Below are positions 9,846-19,842 of a stretch of DNA of 64,000 bases, piece after piece. The notes beneath the pieces are model-generated. The model worked only from the letters and a program-made list of their open reading frames with translations, was not told the origin of the DNA and searched no databases. A program made the position numbers and the translations under genes. The DNA is from Pectobacterium aroidearum (lineage in GTDB: Bacteria > Pseudomonadota > Gammaproteobacteria > Enterobacterales > Enterobacteriaceae): assembly GCF_015689195.1 (NCBI RefSeq), contig NZ_CP065044.1, positions 3,472,001-3,536,000 of the forward strand, given 5' to 3'. The stretch's first letter is position 1, and every line of letters begins with the position of its first letter.

Positions 9846-9859
9846 TTGATTTTGCGCAA
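9846..9859 (+). promoter_or_regulatory. Possible FNR site of the fdn promoter
   Basis: TTGAT-tttg-CGCAA matches the FNR pattern TTGAT-N4-ATCAA at 8 of 10 positions. A start of transcription near 9892 would place its centre close to -40, the class II activation position. The second half-site is imperfect, so this is a candidate only. Confidence 0.45.
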
Positions 9860-9926
9860 AGCCCACATCTTATGTGTTGTTAAATTGCTCGCAACAAAAA
9901 TGACACATAATTACACAGGGAAACTA

Positions 9927-12900
9927 ATGCAACTGAATAGACGAGGTTTCTTTAAAGTTTGCGCGGGGGGGATGGCTGGAACCACTCTCGCGGTATTGGG
10001 CTTTACACCCACGGAAGCAATGGCATCAGTACGTCAATATAAGCTGCTACGCGCAAAAGAGACGCGTAACAACTGCACATACTGTTCGGTCGGCTGCGGT
10101 GTGCTCATGTATAGCCTGGGCGATGGCGCCAAGAACGCAAAACCTTCCGTTTTTCATATCGAAGGTGATGCGGACCATCCAGTCAGCCGTGGCTCCCTTT
10201 GCCCGAAAGGTGCGGGTCTGGTCGACTACATTCACAGTGAAAACCGCCTGCTCTATCCTGAATACCGTGCGCCAGGCTCAGACAAATGGCAACGAATCAG
10301 CTGGGAAGACGCGATCGAACGCATCGCGCGCCTGATGAAAGCTGACCGCGACGCCAACTTCCAACGTACCAATGCCAAAGGCGAAACGGTCAACCGCTGG
10401 CTGACCACTGGCATGTTGTGCTCTTCTGCCGCCAGCAACGAAACCGGCATTCTCGACCAGAAATTTGCCCGCTCTCTCGGCATGGTCGCCATCGACTGTC
10501 AGGCTCGCCTGTGTCACGGCCCAACCGTCGCCGCGCTGGCACCGACATTCGGTCGTGGTGCCATGACCAACAACTGGGTTGATATCAAAAACGCCAACGT
10601 CATCATCGTCATGGGCGGTAACCCGGCAGAAGCACATCCGGTCGGTTTCAAATGGGCCGTTGAAGCGAAAACGCACAATAATGCGAAACTGATCGTTGTC
10701 GATCCGCGTTTCAACCGCTCCGCGGCCGTTGCCGATCTCTACGCGCCTATTCGCGCTGGGTCAGACGCCGCCTTTCTGCTAGGTATTGTTAACTACCTTA
10801 TTACACACGATAAAATTCACCATGAATACGTGGTGTCTTACACCAGCGCCAGCCTGATCGTACGAGAAGATTTCAATTTTGACGAAGGTTTGTTCAGCGG
10901 CTACGACGAACAAAAACGTCAATATGATAAATCCAGCTGGCAGTATGAGCTCGATGAATCCGGCTTCGCCAAACGGGATACCACACTGTCCCACCCGCGC
11001 TGCGTCTGGAATCTGCTGAAAAAACACGTTTCCCGCTATACGCCGGAAATGGTGACATCGCTATGCGGTACTTCAGCCAAAGATTATGAAACGATCTGCC
11101 GCACGCTCGCCGAAACCTGTGTACCGAATAAAACCGCAACCTTCATGTACGCACTGGGCTGGACGCACCACACCAACGGTGCACAGATCATTCGCTCAGC
11201 GGCCATGATCCAACTGTTACTTGGCAACATCGGTATGGCAGGTGGCGGTATCAACGCCCTGCGCGGTCACTCTAACATTCAGGGCTATACCGACCTTGGC
11301 CTGCTGTCGTTAAATCTGCCGGGCTATATGCCGTTGCCGTCAGAAAAACAGCCGGATCTTAAAACTTATCTGGGTCAAATCACGCCAACGGCGCTGCTGT
11401 CCGATCAAGTTAACTATTGGAAAAATACGCCAAAATTCTTTATCAGCATGATGAAGAGCTTCTACGGTGACAACGCGCAGGCAGCGAATAACTGGGGTTA
11501 TGACTGGTTGCCGAAGTGGGATCGTAGCTACGATGTCATGGTGCAAACCGAGCTGATGGTGGAAGGCAAAATGAACGGCTACATCGTTCAGGGCTTTAAC
11601 CCCGTTGCCGCGTTCTCCAACAAGAATAAAGCGACCGAAGCACTCTCCAAGCTCAAGTACATGGTCATCATCGATCCACTGGTCACGGAAACGTCTACAT
11701 TCTGGCAGAATTATGGCGAATTCAACGACGTGGATACGAAATCCATCCAGACTGAGGTCTTCCGTCTGCCCTCTTCCTGCTTTGCTGAAGAGAATGGGTC
11801 GATCGCCAACTCCGGCCGCTGGCTGCAATGGCACTGGGCGGCGGCTGAGCCACCAGGTGAAGCCCATCACGACGGTAAAATCCTCGGTAAACTGCTGATG
11901 CGTCTGCGTGAACTGTATAAAGAAGAAGGCGGCGCCTACCCCGACCCGTTGATGAACATCAACTGGAACTATAAAGACCCAGAAGACCCAACGCCGGAAG
12001 AGATCGCCCGCGAAGCCAACGGCATGGCGCTGGCGGACATCTACGACGACAGCGGCAAGCTGATCCTGAAAAAAGGCCAACAGGTTGCTGATTTCTCGCA
12101 ACTGCGCGATGACGGCTCCACATCCAGCTTCTGCTGGATCTATGCCGGTAGCTGGACAGAAGCGGGCAACCAGATGGATAAACGCGACAACGCCGATGCG
12201 GGTCTCGGCTGCACGCCGAACTGGTCATGGTGTTGGCCGCAAAACCGCCGCATTCTCTACAACCGCGCGTCTGCCGACCTGCAAGGGAAACCGTGGGACA
12301 GCAAGCGTAAATTGCTGGAATGGACCGGTCAGAAATGGCAAGGCATTGATGTACCTGACTTCGCCGCGACCGTCCCGCCGGGCAAAGACACCGGGCCGTT
12401 CATCATGCTGCCGGAAGGTCTGGCACGTCTGTTCTCCGTAGACAAACTGGTAGATGGGCCGTTCCCTGAGCACTACGAACCGATCGAATCGCCTATTGGT
12501 ACTAACCCACTGCATCCATCGGTGGTGTCCAGCCCGGCGGCGCGTTTGTTTGAACGCGATGCGAAAACCATGGGCACCGCGAAGGACTTCCCTTACGTGG
12601 CGACGACATACTCGATTACCGAATTGTTCCGTCACTGGACAAAACACGCACGTCTGAACGCAATTGTGCAGCCGGAACAGTTTGTCGAAATCGGTGAAAA
12701 TCTGGCGAAAAGCAAAGGCATTAAAGCAGGCGATGAAATCAAAGTTTCCTGCCAGCGTGGCTACATCAAAGCCAAAGCAGTGGTCACCAAGCGAATCAAA
12801 ACGCTGGAAATTGCCGGACACAGCGTGGAAACCGTTGGTATCCCTTGCCACTGGGGCTTTGAGGGAACCACCCGTAAAGGGTTCCTGGCTAACACACTCA

Positions 12901-12974
12901 CCCCGAGCGTCGGTGACGCTAATTCACAAACGCCTGAGTACAAAGCGTTTTTGGTTAATGTAGAGAAGGTGTAA
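9927..12974 (+). CDS. fdnG: Formate dehydrogenase-N major subunit, cysteine type
   Basis: A 1015-residue periplasmic molybdoenzyme subunit that oxidises formate at a bis-MGD molybdenum centre. It begins with a Tat signal (NRRGFFKVCAGG), then a [4Fe-4S] motif CTYCSVGCG with the fourth cysteine in LCPKG, followed by the molybdopterin domains. Residue 196, selenocysteine (TGA) in E. coli FdnG, is cysteine here, codon TGT at 10512-10514, in the context QARLCHGPTV. Details such as LRAKE and the C-terminal GDANSQTPEYKAFLVN agree better with FdnG than FdoG. The start at 9927 has AGGG in front and gives the family length. It heads an operon with fdnH and fdnI. Confidence 0.93.
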   Translation: MQLNRRGFFKVCAGGMAGTTLAVLGFTPTEAMASVRQYKLLRAKETRNNCTYCSVGCGVLMYSLGDGAKNAKPSVFHIEGDADHPVSRGSLCPKGAGLVDYIHSENRLLYPEYRAPGSDKWQRISWEDAIERIARLMKADRDANFQRTNAKGETVNRWLTTGMLCSSAASNETGILDQKFARSLGMVAIDCQARLCHGPTVAALAPTFGRGAMTNNWVDIKNANVIIVMGGNPAEAHPVGFKWAVEAKTHNNAKLIVVDPRFNRSAAVADLYAPIRAGSDAAFLLGIVNYLITHDKIHHEYVVSYTSASLIVREDFNFDEGLFSGYDEQKRQYDKSSWQYELDESGFAKRDTTLSHPRCVWNLLKKHVSRYTPEMVTSLCGTSAKDYETICRTLAETCVPNKTATFMYALGWTHHTNGAQIIRSAAMIQLLLGNIGMAGGGINALRGHSNIQGYTDLGLLSLNLPGYMPLPSEKQPDLKTYLGQITPTALLSDQVNYWKNTPKFFISMMKSFYGDNAQAANNWGYDWLPKWDRSYDVMVQTELMVEGKMNGYIVQGFNPVAAFSNKNKATEALSKLKYMVIIDPLVTETSTFWQNYGEFNDVDTKSIQTEVFRLPSSCFAEENGSIANSGRWLQWHWAAAEPPGEAHHDGKILGKLLMRLRELYKEEGGAYPDPLMNINWNYKDPEDPTPEEIAREANGMALADIYDDSGKLILKKGQQVADFSQLRDDGSTSSFCWIYAGSWTEAGNQMDKRDNADAGLGCTPNWSWCWPQNRRILYNRASADLQGKPWDSKRKLLEWTGQKWQGIDVPDFAATVPPGKDTGPFIMLPEGLARLFSVDKLVDGPFPEHYEPIESPIGTNPLHPSVVSSPAARLFERDAKTMGTAKDFPYVATTYSITELFRHWTKHARLNAIVQPEQFVEIGENLAKSKGIKAGDEIKVSCQRGYIKAKAVVTKRIKTLEIAGHSVETVGIPCHWGFEGTTRKGFLANTLTPSVGDANSQTPEYKAFLVNVEKV

Positions 12975-12986
12975 GGGTAGCCAACT

Positions 12987-13895
12987 ATGTCAATGCAATC
13001 ACAAGATATTATTAAACGTTCGGCCACCAACGGCTTTACACCGCCTCCGCATGTGCGTAATGACAAAAGCGAAGTGGCAAAACTGATCGATGTCACCACC
13101 TGTATCGGCTGTAAAGCTTGTCAGGTGGCCTGTTCAGAGTGGAACGACATTCGTGATGAAGTCGGCCATAACCTCGGGGTTTATGATAACCCGGCGGATC
13201 TGAGCGCCAAATCCTGGACGCTGATGCGATTTTCCGAAGTGGAAGAGAACGACCGTCTGGAATGGCTGATCCGTAAAGATGGCTGTATGCACTGTAGCGA
13301 TCCGGGCTGTCTGAAAGCCTGTCCTTCCGCTGGTGCCGTCATTCAGTATGCCAACGGTATCGTTGATTTTCAGTCCGAGAATTGTATCGGCTGCGGCTAT
13401 TGTATCGCCGGTTGCCCGTTCAATATTCCACGTCTGAACAAAGAAGATAATCGCGTCTATAAATGTACGTTGTGCGTCGACAGAGTCAGCGTTGGGCAAG
13501 AACCGGCCTGTGTGAAAACTTGTCCGACCGGCGCCATTCGTTTCGGTACGAAAGACGAAATGAAGCATCTGGCGGAAGAACGCATCACCGATCTGAAAAG
13601 CCGTGGTTATGAAAACGCAGGCCTCTACGATCCGCAGGGCGTGGGCGGTACACATGTGATGTATGTTCTGCACCACGCGGACAGACCATCGCTCTATCAC
13701 AATCTGCCAGATAACCCGCAGATTTCCACGCCGGTCAATCTGTGGAAAGGCATTCTGAAACCGCTGTCCGCGTTAGGGTTTGTCGCCACGTTCGCCGGGT
13801 TAATGTTCCACTATGTCGGTGTCGGTCCGAACACTGAGGAAATGGATCATGAGCACGAGGGAGAAGACAAAGAAGGGGGAGACAAACATGAGTAA
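12987..13895 (+). CDS. fdnH: Formate dehydrogenase-N iron-sulfur subunit
   Basis: A 302-residue electron-transfer subunit with four [4Fe-4S] cluster motifs: [35 protein letters not shown] and CTLCVDRV...CVKTC. A single C-terminal membrane helix (about residues 255-280) anchors it at the periplasmic side, and the tail is acidic and histidine-rich. It passes electrons from FdnG to the cytochrome FdnI. KRSATN near the start and [18 protein letters not shown] are the FdnH rather than FdoH type. It starts 12 bp after fdnG and overlaps fdnI by 8 bp. Confidence 0.95.
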   Translation: MSMQSQDIIKRSATNGFTPPPHVRNDKSEVAKLIDVTTCIGCKACQVACSEWNDIRDEVGHNLGVYDNPADLSAKSWTLMRFSEVEENDRLEWLIRKDGCMHCSDPGCLKACPSAGAVIQYANGIVDFQSENCIGCGYCIAGCPFNIPRLNKEDNRVYKCTLCVDRVSVGQEPACVKTCPTGAIRFGTKDEMKHLAEERITDLKSRGYENAGLYDPQGVGGTHVMYVLHHADRPSLYHNLPDNPQISTPVNLWKGILKPLSALGFVATFAGLMFHYVGVGPNTEEMDHEHEGEDKEGGDKHE

Positions 13896-14523
13896 GCCAC
13901 AAATGATTTTGCGCACCAAGTTTATCGATCGCATCTGTCACTGGATTGTGGTGATTAGCTTTTTCCTGGTCGCGCTCTCTGGTATTGCTTTGTTCTTCCC
14001 AACCCTGCAATGGCTGACGCAGACGTTTGGTACGCCACAAATGGGGCGTATTTTGCACCCGTTTTTTGGCGTGCTGATCGTCATCTGTCTGATCCCGATG
14101 TTTTTCCGGTTTGTTAGTCATAACATCCCGAAGAAGCGCGATCTGCCGTGGTTCCTCAATATTGTTGAGGTATTAAAAGGCAATGAGCATGAAGTGGCTG
14201 AGGTGGGTAAATATAACCCAGGTCAGAAGATGATGTTCTGGAGCATCATGGGGCTGACGCTGGTACTGCTGATCACCGGGGTTATCATGTGGCGCCCCTA
14301 TTTCGCCCACCTGTTCCCGATTGATATCGTGCGCTACGCTATTCTGATTCACGCTGCTGCGGCTATCGTCCTCATCCACGCCATCCTGATCCATATGTAC
14401 ATGGCGTTCTGGGTCAAAGGATCGATCAAAGGGATGATTGAAGGCAAAGTTTCCAAACGCTGGGCGCGTAAACACCACCCACGCTGGGCACGTGAAATGG
14501 AAGAGAAAGAAGCGAAGAAATAA
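13888..14523 (+). CDS. fdnI: Formate dehydrogenase-N cytochrome b556 subunit
   Basis: A 211-residue inner-membrane diheme cytochrome that reduces menaquinone with electrons from FdnH. Four membrane segments are visible, with haem-ligand histidines in [17 protein letters not shown] and the helix [19 protein letters not shown]. The start at 13888 ([12 protein letters not shown]) follows a GGGGGA ribosome-binding site and overlaps the end of fdnH, so translation is likely coupled. Residues match E. coli FdnI (217 aa) better than FdoI. No fdhE follows; the operon ends here. Confidence 0.94.
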   Translation: MSKPQMILRTKFIDRICHWIVVISFFLVALSGIALFFPTLQWLTQTFGTPQMGRILHPFFGVLIVICLIPMFFRFVSHNIPKKRDLPWFLNIVEVLKGNEHEVAEVGKYNPGQKMMFWSIMGLTLVLLITGVIMWRPYFAHLFPIDIVRYAILIHAAAAIVLIHAILIHMYMAFWVKGSIKGMIEGKVSKRWARKHHPRWAREMEEKEAKK

Positions 14524-14553
14524 TTCACGTTCTTTTCATTTTATCACCTCCTC

Positions 14554-14582
14554 AAATGCCCGCCTCGCGGGCATTTTTCTTT
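14554..14582 (+). terminator. Intrinsic terminator of fdnGHI
   Basis: A 10-bp perfect stem (aaatgcccgc / gcgggcattt) with a 3-base loop runs into a T stretch, 30 bases after the fdnI stop. It separates fdn from the following sugar-binding cluster. Confidence 0.92.
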
Positions 14583-14807
14583 TATCCGTAGTCAGCACAA
14601 ATCGTTATAACTTACATCCAAACGTCATAACGCTCCCCGCTTTCCCGACTATCGCTCAATGGCTATGATGCAGTATTATTTTTAAATAGACATCCAGACA
14701 TAAAGACAGCTATAAAGTAGTAACGCAGAAAACATAACAATACTGCCATCGACACAACACACTATCGTCAACACAAGATCCATTTATAAAACGCCACGGA
14801 GCTGATA

Positions 14808-15884
14808 ATGAAGAAATTTACGCCTGCCCTGCTTGCACTGAGCTTACTGACCGCATTACCGGCACTGGCCAATCAGAGCGCCACTATTGCTCCCGTTCCG
14901 GCTGCTATTGCCAATCATAACGGCCCGGTTCGCATCGCCGTTATCCGCAATCTGGGATCGGACGACAACACTACGCAGTTTGTTTCCGGCGTGCTCGAAG
15001 AAGGTAAAAAACTGGGCTTCAAGGTCAGTACCTTCCTGAGCAACGGCGATGACGCCCGCTTTCAGGATTTCGTAAATCAGGCTATCAGTCAGAAATATGA
15101 CGGTATCATCCTGTCACAGGGTCGCGATCCCTACTCTACCGATTTGATTAAACGCATCGTCGACAGCGGTATTGCCGTCTCCGTGTTTGATACCGCCGTG
15201 AACGGCGAAATTCCGGGCGTGACCGTCACCCAGCAGGATGATGCCTCGCTGACTAACGAATCACTCGGCCAGCTGGTGAAGGATTTCAACGGCAAAGCCA
15301 ATATCATCAAACTGTGGGTTGCTGGCTTCCCGCCGATGGAACGCCGCCAACTCGCCTATCAACAGATCCTGAAAGCTAACCCCGGCATCAAGGAACTGGA
15401 ATCGATTGGCGCCGTGTCCTCTGACGTACAGGGCGATACCGCGAACAAAGTCGGCGCAGTACTGGCGAAATACCCGAAAGGCAAAATCGATGCGATCTGG
15501 GGATCGTGGGATGCCTTCAGCCAGGGCGCTTATAAGGCATTGAAAGAAAATGGCCGGACAGAAATCAAACTGTACAGCATCGACATCTCCAATCAGGATT
15601 TACAGCTGATGCGCGAAGCGAGCAGCCCGTGGAAAGTCAGCGTGGCCGTCGATCCAAAACTGATCGGTAAAGTTAACCTGCGTCTGGTTGCCAACAAGAT
15701 AGCCGGTGAGCCTACGCCTGCCACCTACGAGTTCCGCGCTGCGGCGATTCCGCAGGCGCTGTTAGCCAGCCAGACGAGTGCCGTCAACGTCGCGGGATTG
15801 GCAAAAATCATCCCAGGCTGGGGCCACACGGATGATTTTATCGCACCGTGGTTTGCTACACTGGAAGCCAAACAGGCGAAATAA
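14808..15884 (+). CDS. Periplasmic sugar-type ABC transporter substrate-binding protein
   Basis: A 358-residue exported protein of the ribose-binding (periplasmic binding protein 4) family. Residues 1-21 are a Sec signal ending ALPALA. The mature part opens with IAVIRNLGSDDNT and carries the typical DGIILSQGRD and IDAIWGSWDAFSQGAYKAL segments of the two-lobed sugar-binding fold. The ligand cannot be told from sequence. A GGAG lies at a good distance before the ATG. No permease or ATP-binding subunit lies nearby, so it either partners with a transporter elsewhere or acts as a sensor. It is followed after 15 bp by an LVIVD propeller gene, which argues for an operon. Confidence 0.82.
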   Translation: MKKFTPALLALSLLTALPALANQSATIAPVPAAIANHNGPVRIAVIRNLGSDDNTTQFVSGVLEEGKKLGFKVSTFLSNGDDARFQDFVNQAISQKYDGIILSQGRDPYSTDLIKRIVDSGIAVSVFDTAVNGEIPGVTVTQQDDASLTNESLGQLVKDFNGKANIIKLWVAGFPPMERRQLAYQQILKANPGIKELESIGAVSSDVQGDTANKVGAVLAKYPKGKIDAIWGSWDAFSQGAYKALKENGRTEIKLYSIDISNQDLQLMREASSPWKVSVAVDPKLIGKVNLRLVANKIAGEPTPATYEFRAAAIPQALLASQTSAVNVAGLAKIIPGWGHTDDFIAPWFATLEAKQAK

Positions 15885-15899
15885 TACGGAGATAACGTT

Positions 15900-17150
15900 A
15901 TGGCATCGACTCCTCTGCCCACCCCCGATTACAGCCGCAATATGCGGCTGATTGGACACAGCGATCAGGGCGGCAGACCCGATGGTGTGCAGGTGATGGT
16001 TCATCGCGGCTACGCTTACATCGGGCATATGGTTTCACAAGGCGTGTCGATTGTGGATGTGCGCGATGCCAAAAACCCAAGGCCAGCGGGGTTTATCGCC
16101 GCCCCGCCCGGTACCTGGAATATCCATCTGCAAACGCACGATGACCTGCTGCTTGTCGTCAACGCGCGCGATTTGTTTGCGGATGCCAGCTTCGCCGAGG
16201 AAAAGGTCTATTACACTCGCTCCGTCGCCGATACGGTCAGTACCAAACAGCAGGGCAAAAGCTGGAGTGCCGGCTTACGGATTTTTGATATTTCAACGCC
16301 GGATAAGCCGCGTGAAATCAGCTTCCTGCCGCTGGACGGTATCGGAATTCACCGCATCTGGTATGTGGGTGGACGCTGGGCCTATGTCTCCGCGCTGCTC
16401 GATGGCTACAGTGACTACATCTTTTTGACTATCGATCTGGCCAACCCACAGCGCCCGGAAGTTGCTGGTCGTTACTGGCTACCCGGCATGCATACAGCTG
16501 GTGGAGAACGCGCAAGCTGGCCGGAAGGTAAGCGTTACGCCCTTCACCACGCCATCATCAGTGGCGACACCGCCTATGGAAGCTGGCGCGATGGCGGGCT
16601 GACGCTACTGGACGTGAGCGATCGCACTAATCCACAGCTCATCAGCCACCGTAACTGGAGCCCACCGTTTGGCGGCGGCACCCATACCGCGCTACCGCTG
16701 CCGGATCGCGATCTGCTGATCGTGTTGGATGAAGCGGTATTGGATAATCAGGAAGATGGCGAGAAATTGATTTGGGTGTTCGATATTCGCGAACCGAGTA
16801 ATCCGGTGAGCATCGCCACCTTCCCGCAGCCGAAAGAGGCAGACTATGTGAAGAAAGGCGCACACTTTGGCCCACATAACCTGCATGAAAACCGGCCCGG
16901 CAGCTTCATCAGTTCGTCATTGATCTTCGCCACGTATCAAAATGCGGGCGTGCGCGCTTACGACATCAGTAATCCATATCAGCCGAAAGAAACCGGTGCA
17001 CTGGTGCCTGCCGCGCCAGCCAGCATGGTCGATAAACGTCCCGGCAGGCCGCAGATTATTCAGTCTTGTGATGTGTTTGTGGATGCCGACGGCATCATCT
17101 ATAGCACGGACTACAACGCGGGTTTGTCGATTATCGAATACCGAGGCTAA
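15900..17150 (+). CDS. LVIVD-repeat beta-propeller protein of unknown function
   Basis: A 416-residue protein without signal peptide or membrane segment, so presumably cytoplasmic. It holds about seven repeats of the pattern G-hydrophobic-DV/IS-P: GVSIVDVRDAKNP (from ~48), GLRIFDISTPDKP, FLTIDLANPQRP, GLTLLDVSDRTNP, WVFDIREPSNP, GVRAYDISNPYQP and GLSIIEY. This fits a propeller with seven blades of the LVIVD type. Several conserved histidines (for example IHLQTHDD, ALHHAI, GTHTALP, FGPHNLHE) hint at a metal-binding or catalytic centre. It starts 15 bp after the binding protein, with a clear GGAG. Substrate unknown; a role in processing the bound compound is only a guess. Confidence 0.75.
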   Translation: MASTPLPTPDYSRNMRLIGHSDQGGRPDGVQVMVHRGYAYIGHMVSQGVSIVDVRDAKNPRPAGFIAAPPGTWNIHLQTHDDLLLVVNARDLFADASFAEEKVYYTRSVADTVSTKQQGKSWSAGLRIFDISTPDKPREISFLPLDGIGIHRIWYVGGRWAYVSALLDGYSDYIFLTIDLANPQRPEVAGRYWLPGMHTAGGERASWPEGKRYALHHAIISGDTAYGSWRDGGLTLLDVSDRTNPQLISHRNWSPPFGGGTHTALPLPDRDLLIVLDEAVLDNQEDGEKLIWVFDIREPSNPVSIATFPQPKEADYVKKGAHFGPHNLHENRPGSFISSSLIFATYQNAGVRAYDISNPYQPKETGALVPAAPASMVDKRPGRPQIIQSCDVFVDADGIIYSTDYNAGLSIIEYRG

Positions 17151-17282
17151 GCGCCCTCTCATTATCTTCTTCCCCTGCGCGCGGCATCAGGATGTCGCGC
17201 CTGTTTTCATACTGCTGTCATTGTCGATTTCTATAGTGACTAACCTTACGGCTTATTCACCATGACTCCAAAAGGAATCGTA

Positions 17283-18659
17283 ATGAGAACGTATCACCGT
17301 TTCCCCCTCCGTTGGCCAACGCTGGCACTTTTCACACTTCTGGGATTGAATCATTCATTCGCCACGCAAACATCGGCAACTACCGCCTCGACGGCTGAAC
17401 TGGCGGGCCACATAGTTATGCTCGCAAAATCTTTTATCCCCGCGCCCAATGATGCACCAGCAGACATGAAAGTCAGCGGTAAATACACGACAGGTTCACG
17501 CGTCACGGCGCTAAACAGCGTGCCAGCAAAATCTGCGGATCGACTAACGGGGCTTGCGCTTCCCGTTGAAGGGCAACCGCTGCAAGGCCATTCTGGCATC
17601 AAACATATGCCTGATGGCACCTATTGGGTGCTGACAGACAACGGTTATGGCACCAAAGCGAATTCTCCCGATTCACTTTTGTACCTGAATCACTACCAAA
17701 TGGATTTTAAGAACAATACCGCGAGTCGGCTGGAAACGGTATTCCTGCACGATCCCGATAAACGAGTGCCGTTCCATATCGTCAACGAAAGCACAGACAA
17801 ACGCTATCTTACCGGTGCCGACTTCGACCCGGAAAGTTTTCAGTTTGCAGATGGCAGCTTATGGGTTGGTGAGGAGTTCGGTCCTTATCTCATCAAAGCG
17901 GATCTGACAGGAAAAATAGAAGCGGTTTTCGATACCTACGTTGATGGCAAGATAGTGAAATCGCCGGATAATGCAACACAGCCCTCTCCCGGCACGCCAG
18001 ACGGCAAACCGAGCTTTCAGGTGTCTCGCTCGAAAGGCTTTGAAGGTATGGCGGTCTCAAAAGATGGTTCAAAACTGTACCCACTGCTGGAAGGTGCATT
18101 ATGGGACAGCGCACGCCAAGAGTATGAAAATATCGCGGGTAAACGTTATCTGCGCGTTCTGGAGTTTGATGTTAAAAAACAAATCTGGACAGGTCGTAGC
18201 TGGCAATACGTGCTGGAAGATAACCAGAACGCGATCGGCGATTTCAACATGATTGACGATCGACAGGGGTTAATCATCGAACGTGACAGCAACGAAGGTA
18301 CAATGGACAAAGCCTGTCAGACAGGTGCCACGACGACGGACTGTTTCAGTGCACCAGCTCGCTTTAAGCGAATCTACAAAGTGGGATTTTCTGATGACAA
18401 TGTAGGTAAACCTGTCGATAAATCAGCTTACCTCGACCTCATGAACATTCAAGATCCCAAACACCTGGCACGTAAGCCGCTGACAGAAGGTGTATTCACC
18501 TTCCCGTTTATGACGATCGAAAATGTCGATGTTGTTGATGATCACCATATCATTGTTGGCAATGACAATAACTTCCCATTCTCATCCAGCCGTCAGCCCA
18601 ACGAGGCAGACGATAATGAGTTTATCTTGCTAGACGTGAAGGATTTTCTTACCCAGTAA
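17283..18659 (+). CDS. Exported esterase-like phytase-family protein
   Basis: A 458-residue protein with an N-terminal signal peptide (about residues 1-27, ending NHSFA). Its body fits the family named esterase-like activity of phytase: motifs GHSGIKHMPDGTYWVLTDNGYG, FDPESFQFADGSLWVGEEFGP, GFEGMAVSKDGSKLYPLLEG and a C-terminal NVDVVDDHHIIVGNDNNFPFS. It probably acts in the periplasm on a phosphorylated or esterified compound, but the substrate is not known. The ATG at 17283 with AGGA in front is preferred to the ATG at 17262, because the signal peptide starts there. It lies 132 bp after the propeller gene. Confidence 0.75.
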   Translation: MRTYHRFPLRWPTLALFTLLGLNHSFATQTSATTASTAELAGHIVMLAKSFIPAPNDAPADMKVSGKYTTGSRVTALNSVPAKSADRLTGLALPVEGQPLQGHSGIKHMPDGTYWVLTDNGYGTKANSPDSLLYLNHYQMDFKNNTASRLETVFLHDPDKRVPFHIVNESTDKRYLTGADFDPESFQFADGSLWVGEEFGPYLIKADLTGKIEAVFDTYVDGKIVKSPDNATQPSPGTPDGKPSFQVSRSKGFEGMAVSKDGSKLYPLLEGALWDSARQEYENIAGKRYLRVLEFDVKKQIWTGRSWQYVLEDNQNAIGDFNMIDDRQGLIIERDSNEGTMDKACQTGATTTDCFSAPARFKRIYKVGFSDDNVGKPVDKSAYLDLMNIQDPKHLARKPLTEGVFTFPFMTIENVDVVDDHHIIVGNDNNFPFSSSRQPNEADDNEFILLDVKDFLTQ

Positions 18660-18665
18660 GCCATT

Positions 18666-18689
18666 ATGCTCCCCTTCATAGGGGAGCAT
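18666..18689. terminator. Shared hairpin between the phytase-like gene and pgl
   Basis: A 9-bp perfect stem (atgctcccc / ggggagcat) lies in the 36 bp between two convergent genes. There is no good T run on either strand. Confidence 0.6.
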
Positions 18690-18695
18690 ACCAAC

Positions 18696-19694
18696 TTAAT
18701 CCAGCGCCAGCACCGACACCCACATTGGGCCCTGACCGACGGCGTAACGCGCCAGCGGTTGCAGATCGCCCGTGTTCTGATCGATGTGATACACCTCAAT
18801 GTGCTGAGATTTCTGCCCTGCTGAAATCAGGAACTCACCGGTGTTGTCGATATTGAAACCGCGCGGCTGCGTCTCAGTCGGCTGATGACCGGTCAGCGTT
18901 AACGCGCTGCCGTCTTCAGACACCTGGAAAACGCTCAACAGGCTGGCAGTACGATCGCTGATGTACAGGAAGCGGCCATTTGGCGTAATGTGAATATCTG
19001 CCGCCCAGCGTGTGTCGTTGAAGCCCGCTGGCATGGCATCCAGCGTTTGTACTTTCTCCAACTCACCACTGGCTGCATCCAACTGGTACACGTCTACCGA
19101 GCTGTCCAGTTCATTCACACAATAGGCAAAACGCTGATTGGGGTGGAAAGCCATATGGCGTGGACCAGCCCCCGCTACCGTCGTCATTTCGGCCTGACGG
19201 TGTACGCTCAATTCGCCCGTCGCACCCAGATCGTACAGACGGATACGGTCTTCTTTCAGACACGGTGCCCACACAACCCGGTTGGTTGGATCAATATTGG
19301 TAGAGTGGCACCCTTCCAGTCCGTCCAGTTGCTGAATCGGCTCGCCGACGATGCCATCCGCACCAATCGGGCTAACGCTAACACAAGCGCCGCTGTAAGA
19401 CGCGCTGAACAGGAAACGTCCGTCGTTATCGGTAGACAGGTGTGTCGGGCTGCCCGGTAAAGACGCCACACCCGCCTCCGTCAATTTACCCTGTTCATCA
19501 ATACGATAGCTCAGAACCCTGAAATCAGGACGAACACCGACATACAGGTGGCGCTTGTTCGGTGCGATCACCATCGGCTGAACCTGTCCTGGAACATCAA
19601 CGGTTTGCAATAATGTCAGATTACCCTGAGCACCGAGTTGCCAAACGTGGATCTGCTGGCTTTCCGGGCTGGCGACATAAACAACTTGCTGCAT
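18696..19694 (-). CDS. pgl: 6-phosphogluconolactonase
   Basis: A 332-residue seven-bladed propeller lactonase (YbhE type; E. coli 331) that hydrolyses 6-phosphogluconolactone in the oxidative pentose phosphate pathway. Typical motifs are [14 protein letters not shown] at the start, [33 protein letters not shown] and [11 protein letters not shown], and AVGQGPMWV at the end. Cytoplasmic. In E. coli it is a neighbour of ybhA and the mod operon, as here. Confidence 0.95.
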   Translation of the reverse strand: MQQVVYVASPESQQIHVWQLGAQGNLTLLQTVDVPGQVQPMVIAPNKRHLYVGVRPDFRVLSYRIDEQGKLTEAGVASLPGSPTHLSTDNDGRFLFSASYSGACVSVSPIGADGIVGEPIQQLDGLEGCHSTNIDPTNRVVWAPCLKEDRIRLYDLGATGELSVHRQAEMTTVAGAGPRHMAFHPNQRFAYCVNELDSSVDVYQLDAASGELEKVQTLDAMPAGFNDTRWAADIHITPNGRFLYISDRTASLLSVFQVSEDGSALTLTGHQPTETQPRGFNIDNTGEFLISAGQKSQHIEVYHIDQNTGDLQPLARYAVGQGPMWVSVLALD

Positions 19695-19842
19695 CGTATT
19701 CTCCTTATTTCACGCGAATGTGGCGGCTCAGGAAGGCATAAAAGCGGTTCATTGAAAGGATAACAAACTTGCTCAACCTGACGCACGGTATACCATAAAT
19801 GACCAATCACTCTATTCTACAGAGACAGCGCAAGGCTACTAT

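Noticed and set aside
11340-12101. A 253-residue open frame opposite fdnG
   Set aside because: Antisense to a conserved gene, with no motif and no upstream signal.
14603-14632. CGTTAT and ATAACG inverted halves upstream of the sugar-binding gene, like a third ModE site
   Set aside because: The span is 30 bp instead of 24, so the half-sites are in the wrong phase, and the inner bases do not match the other two sites.
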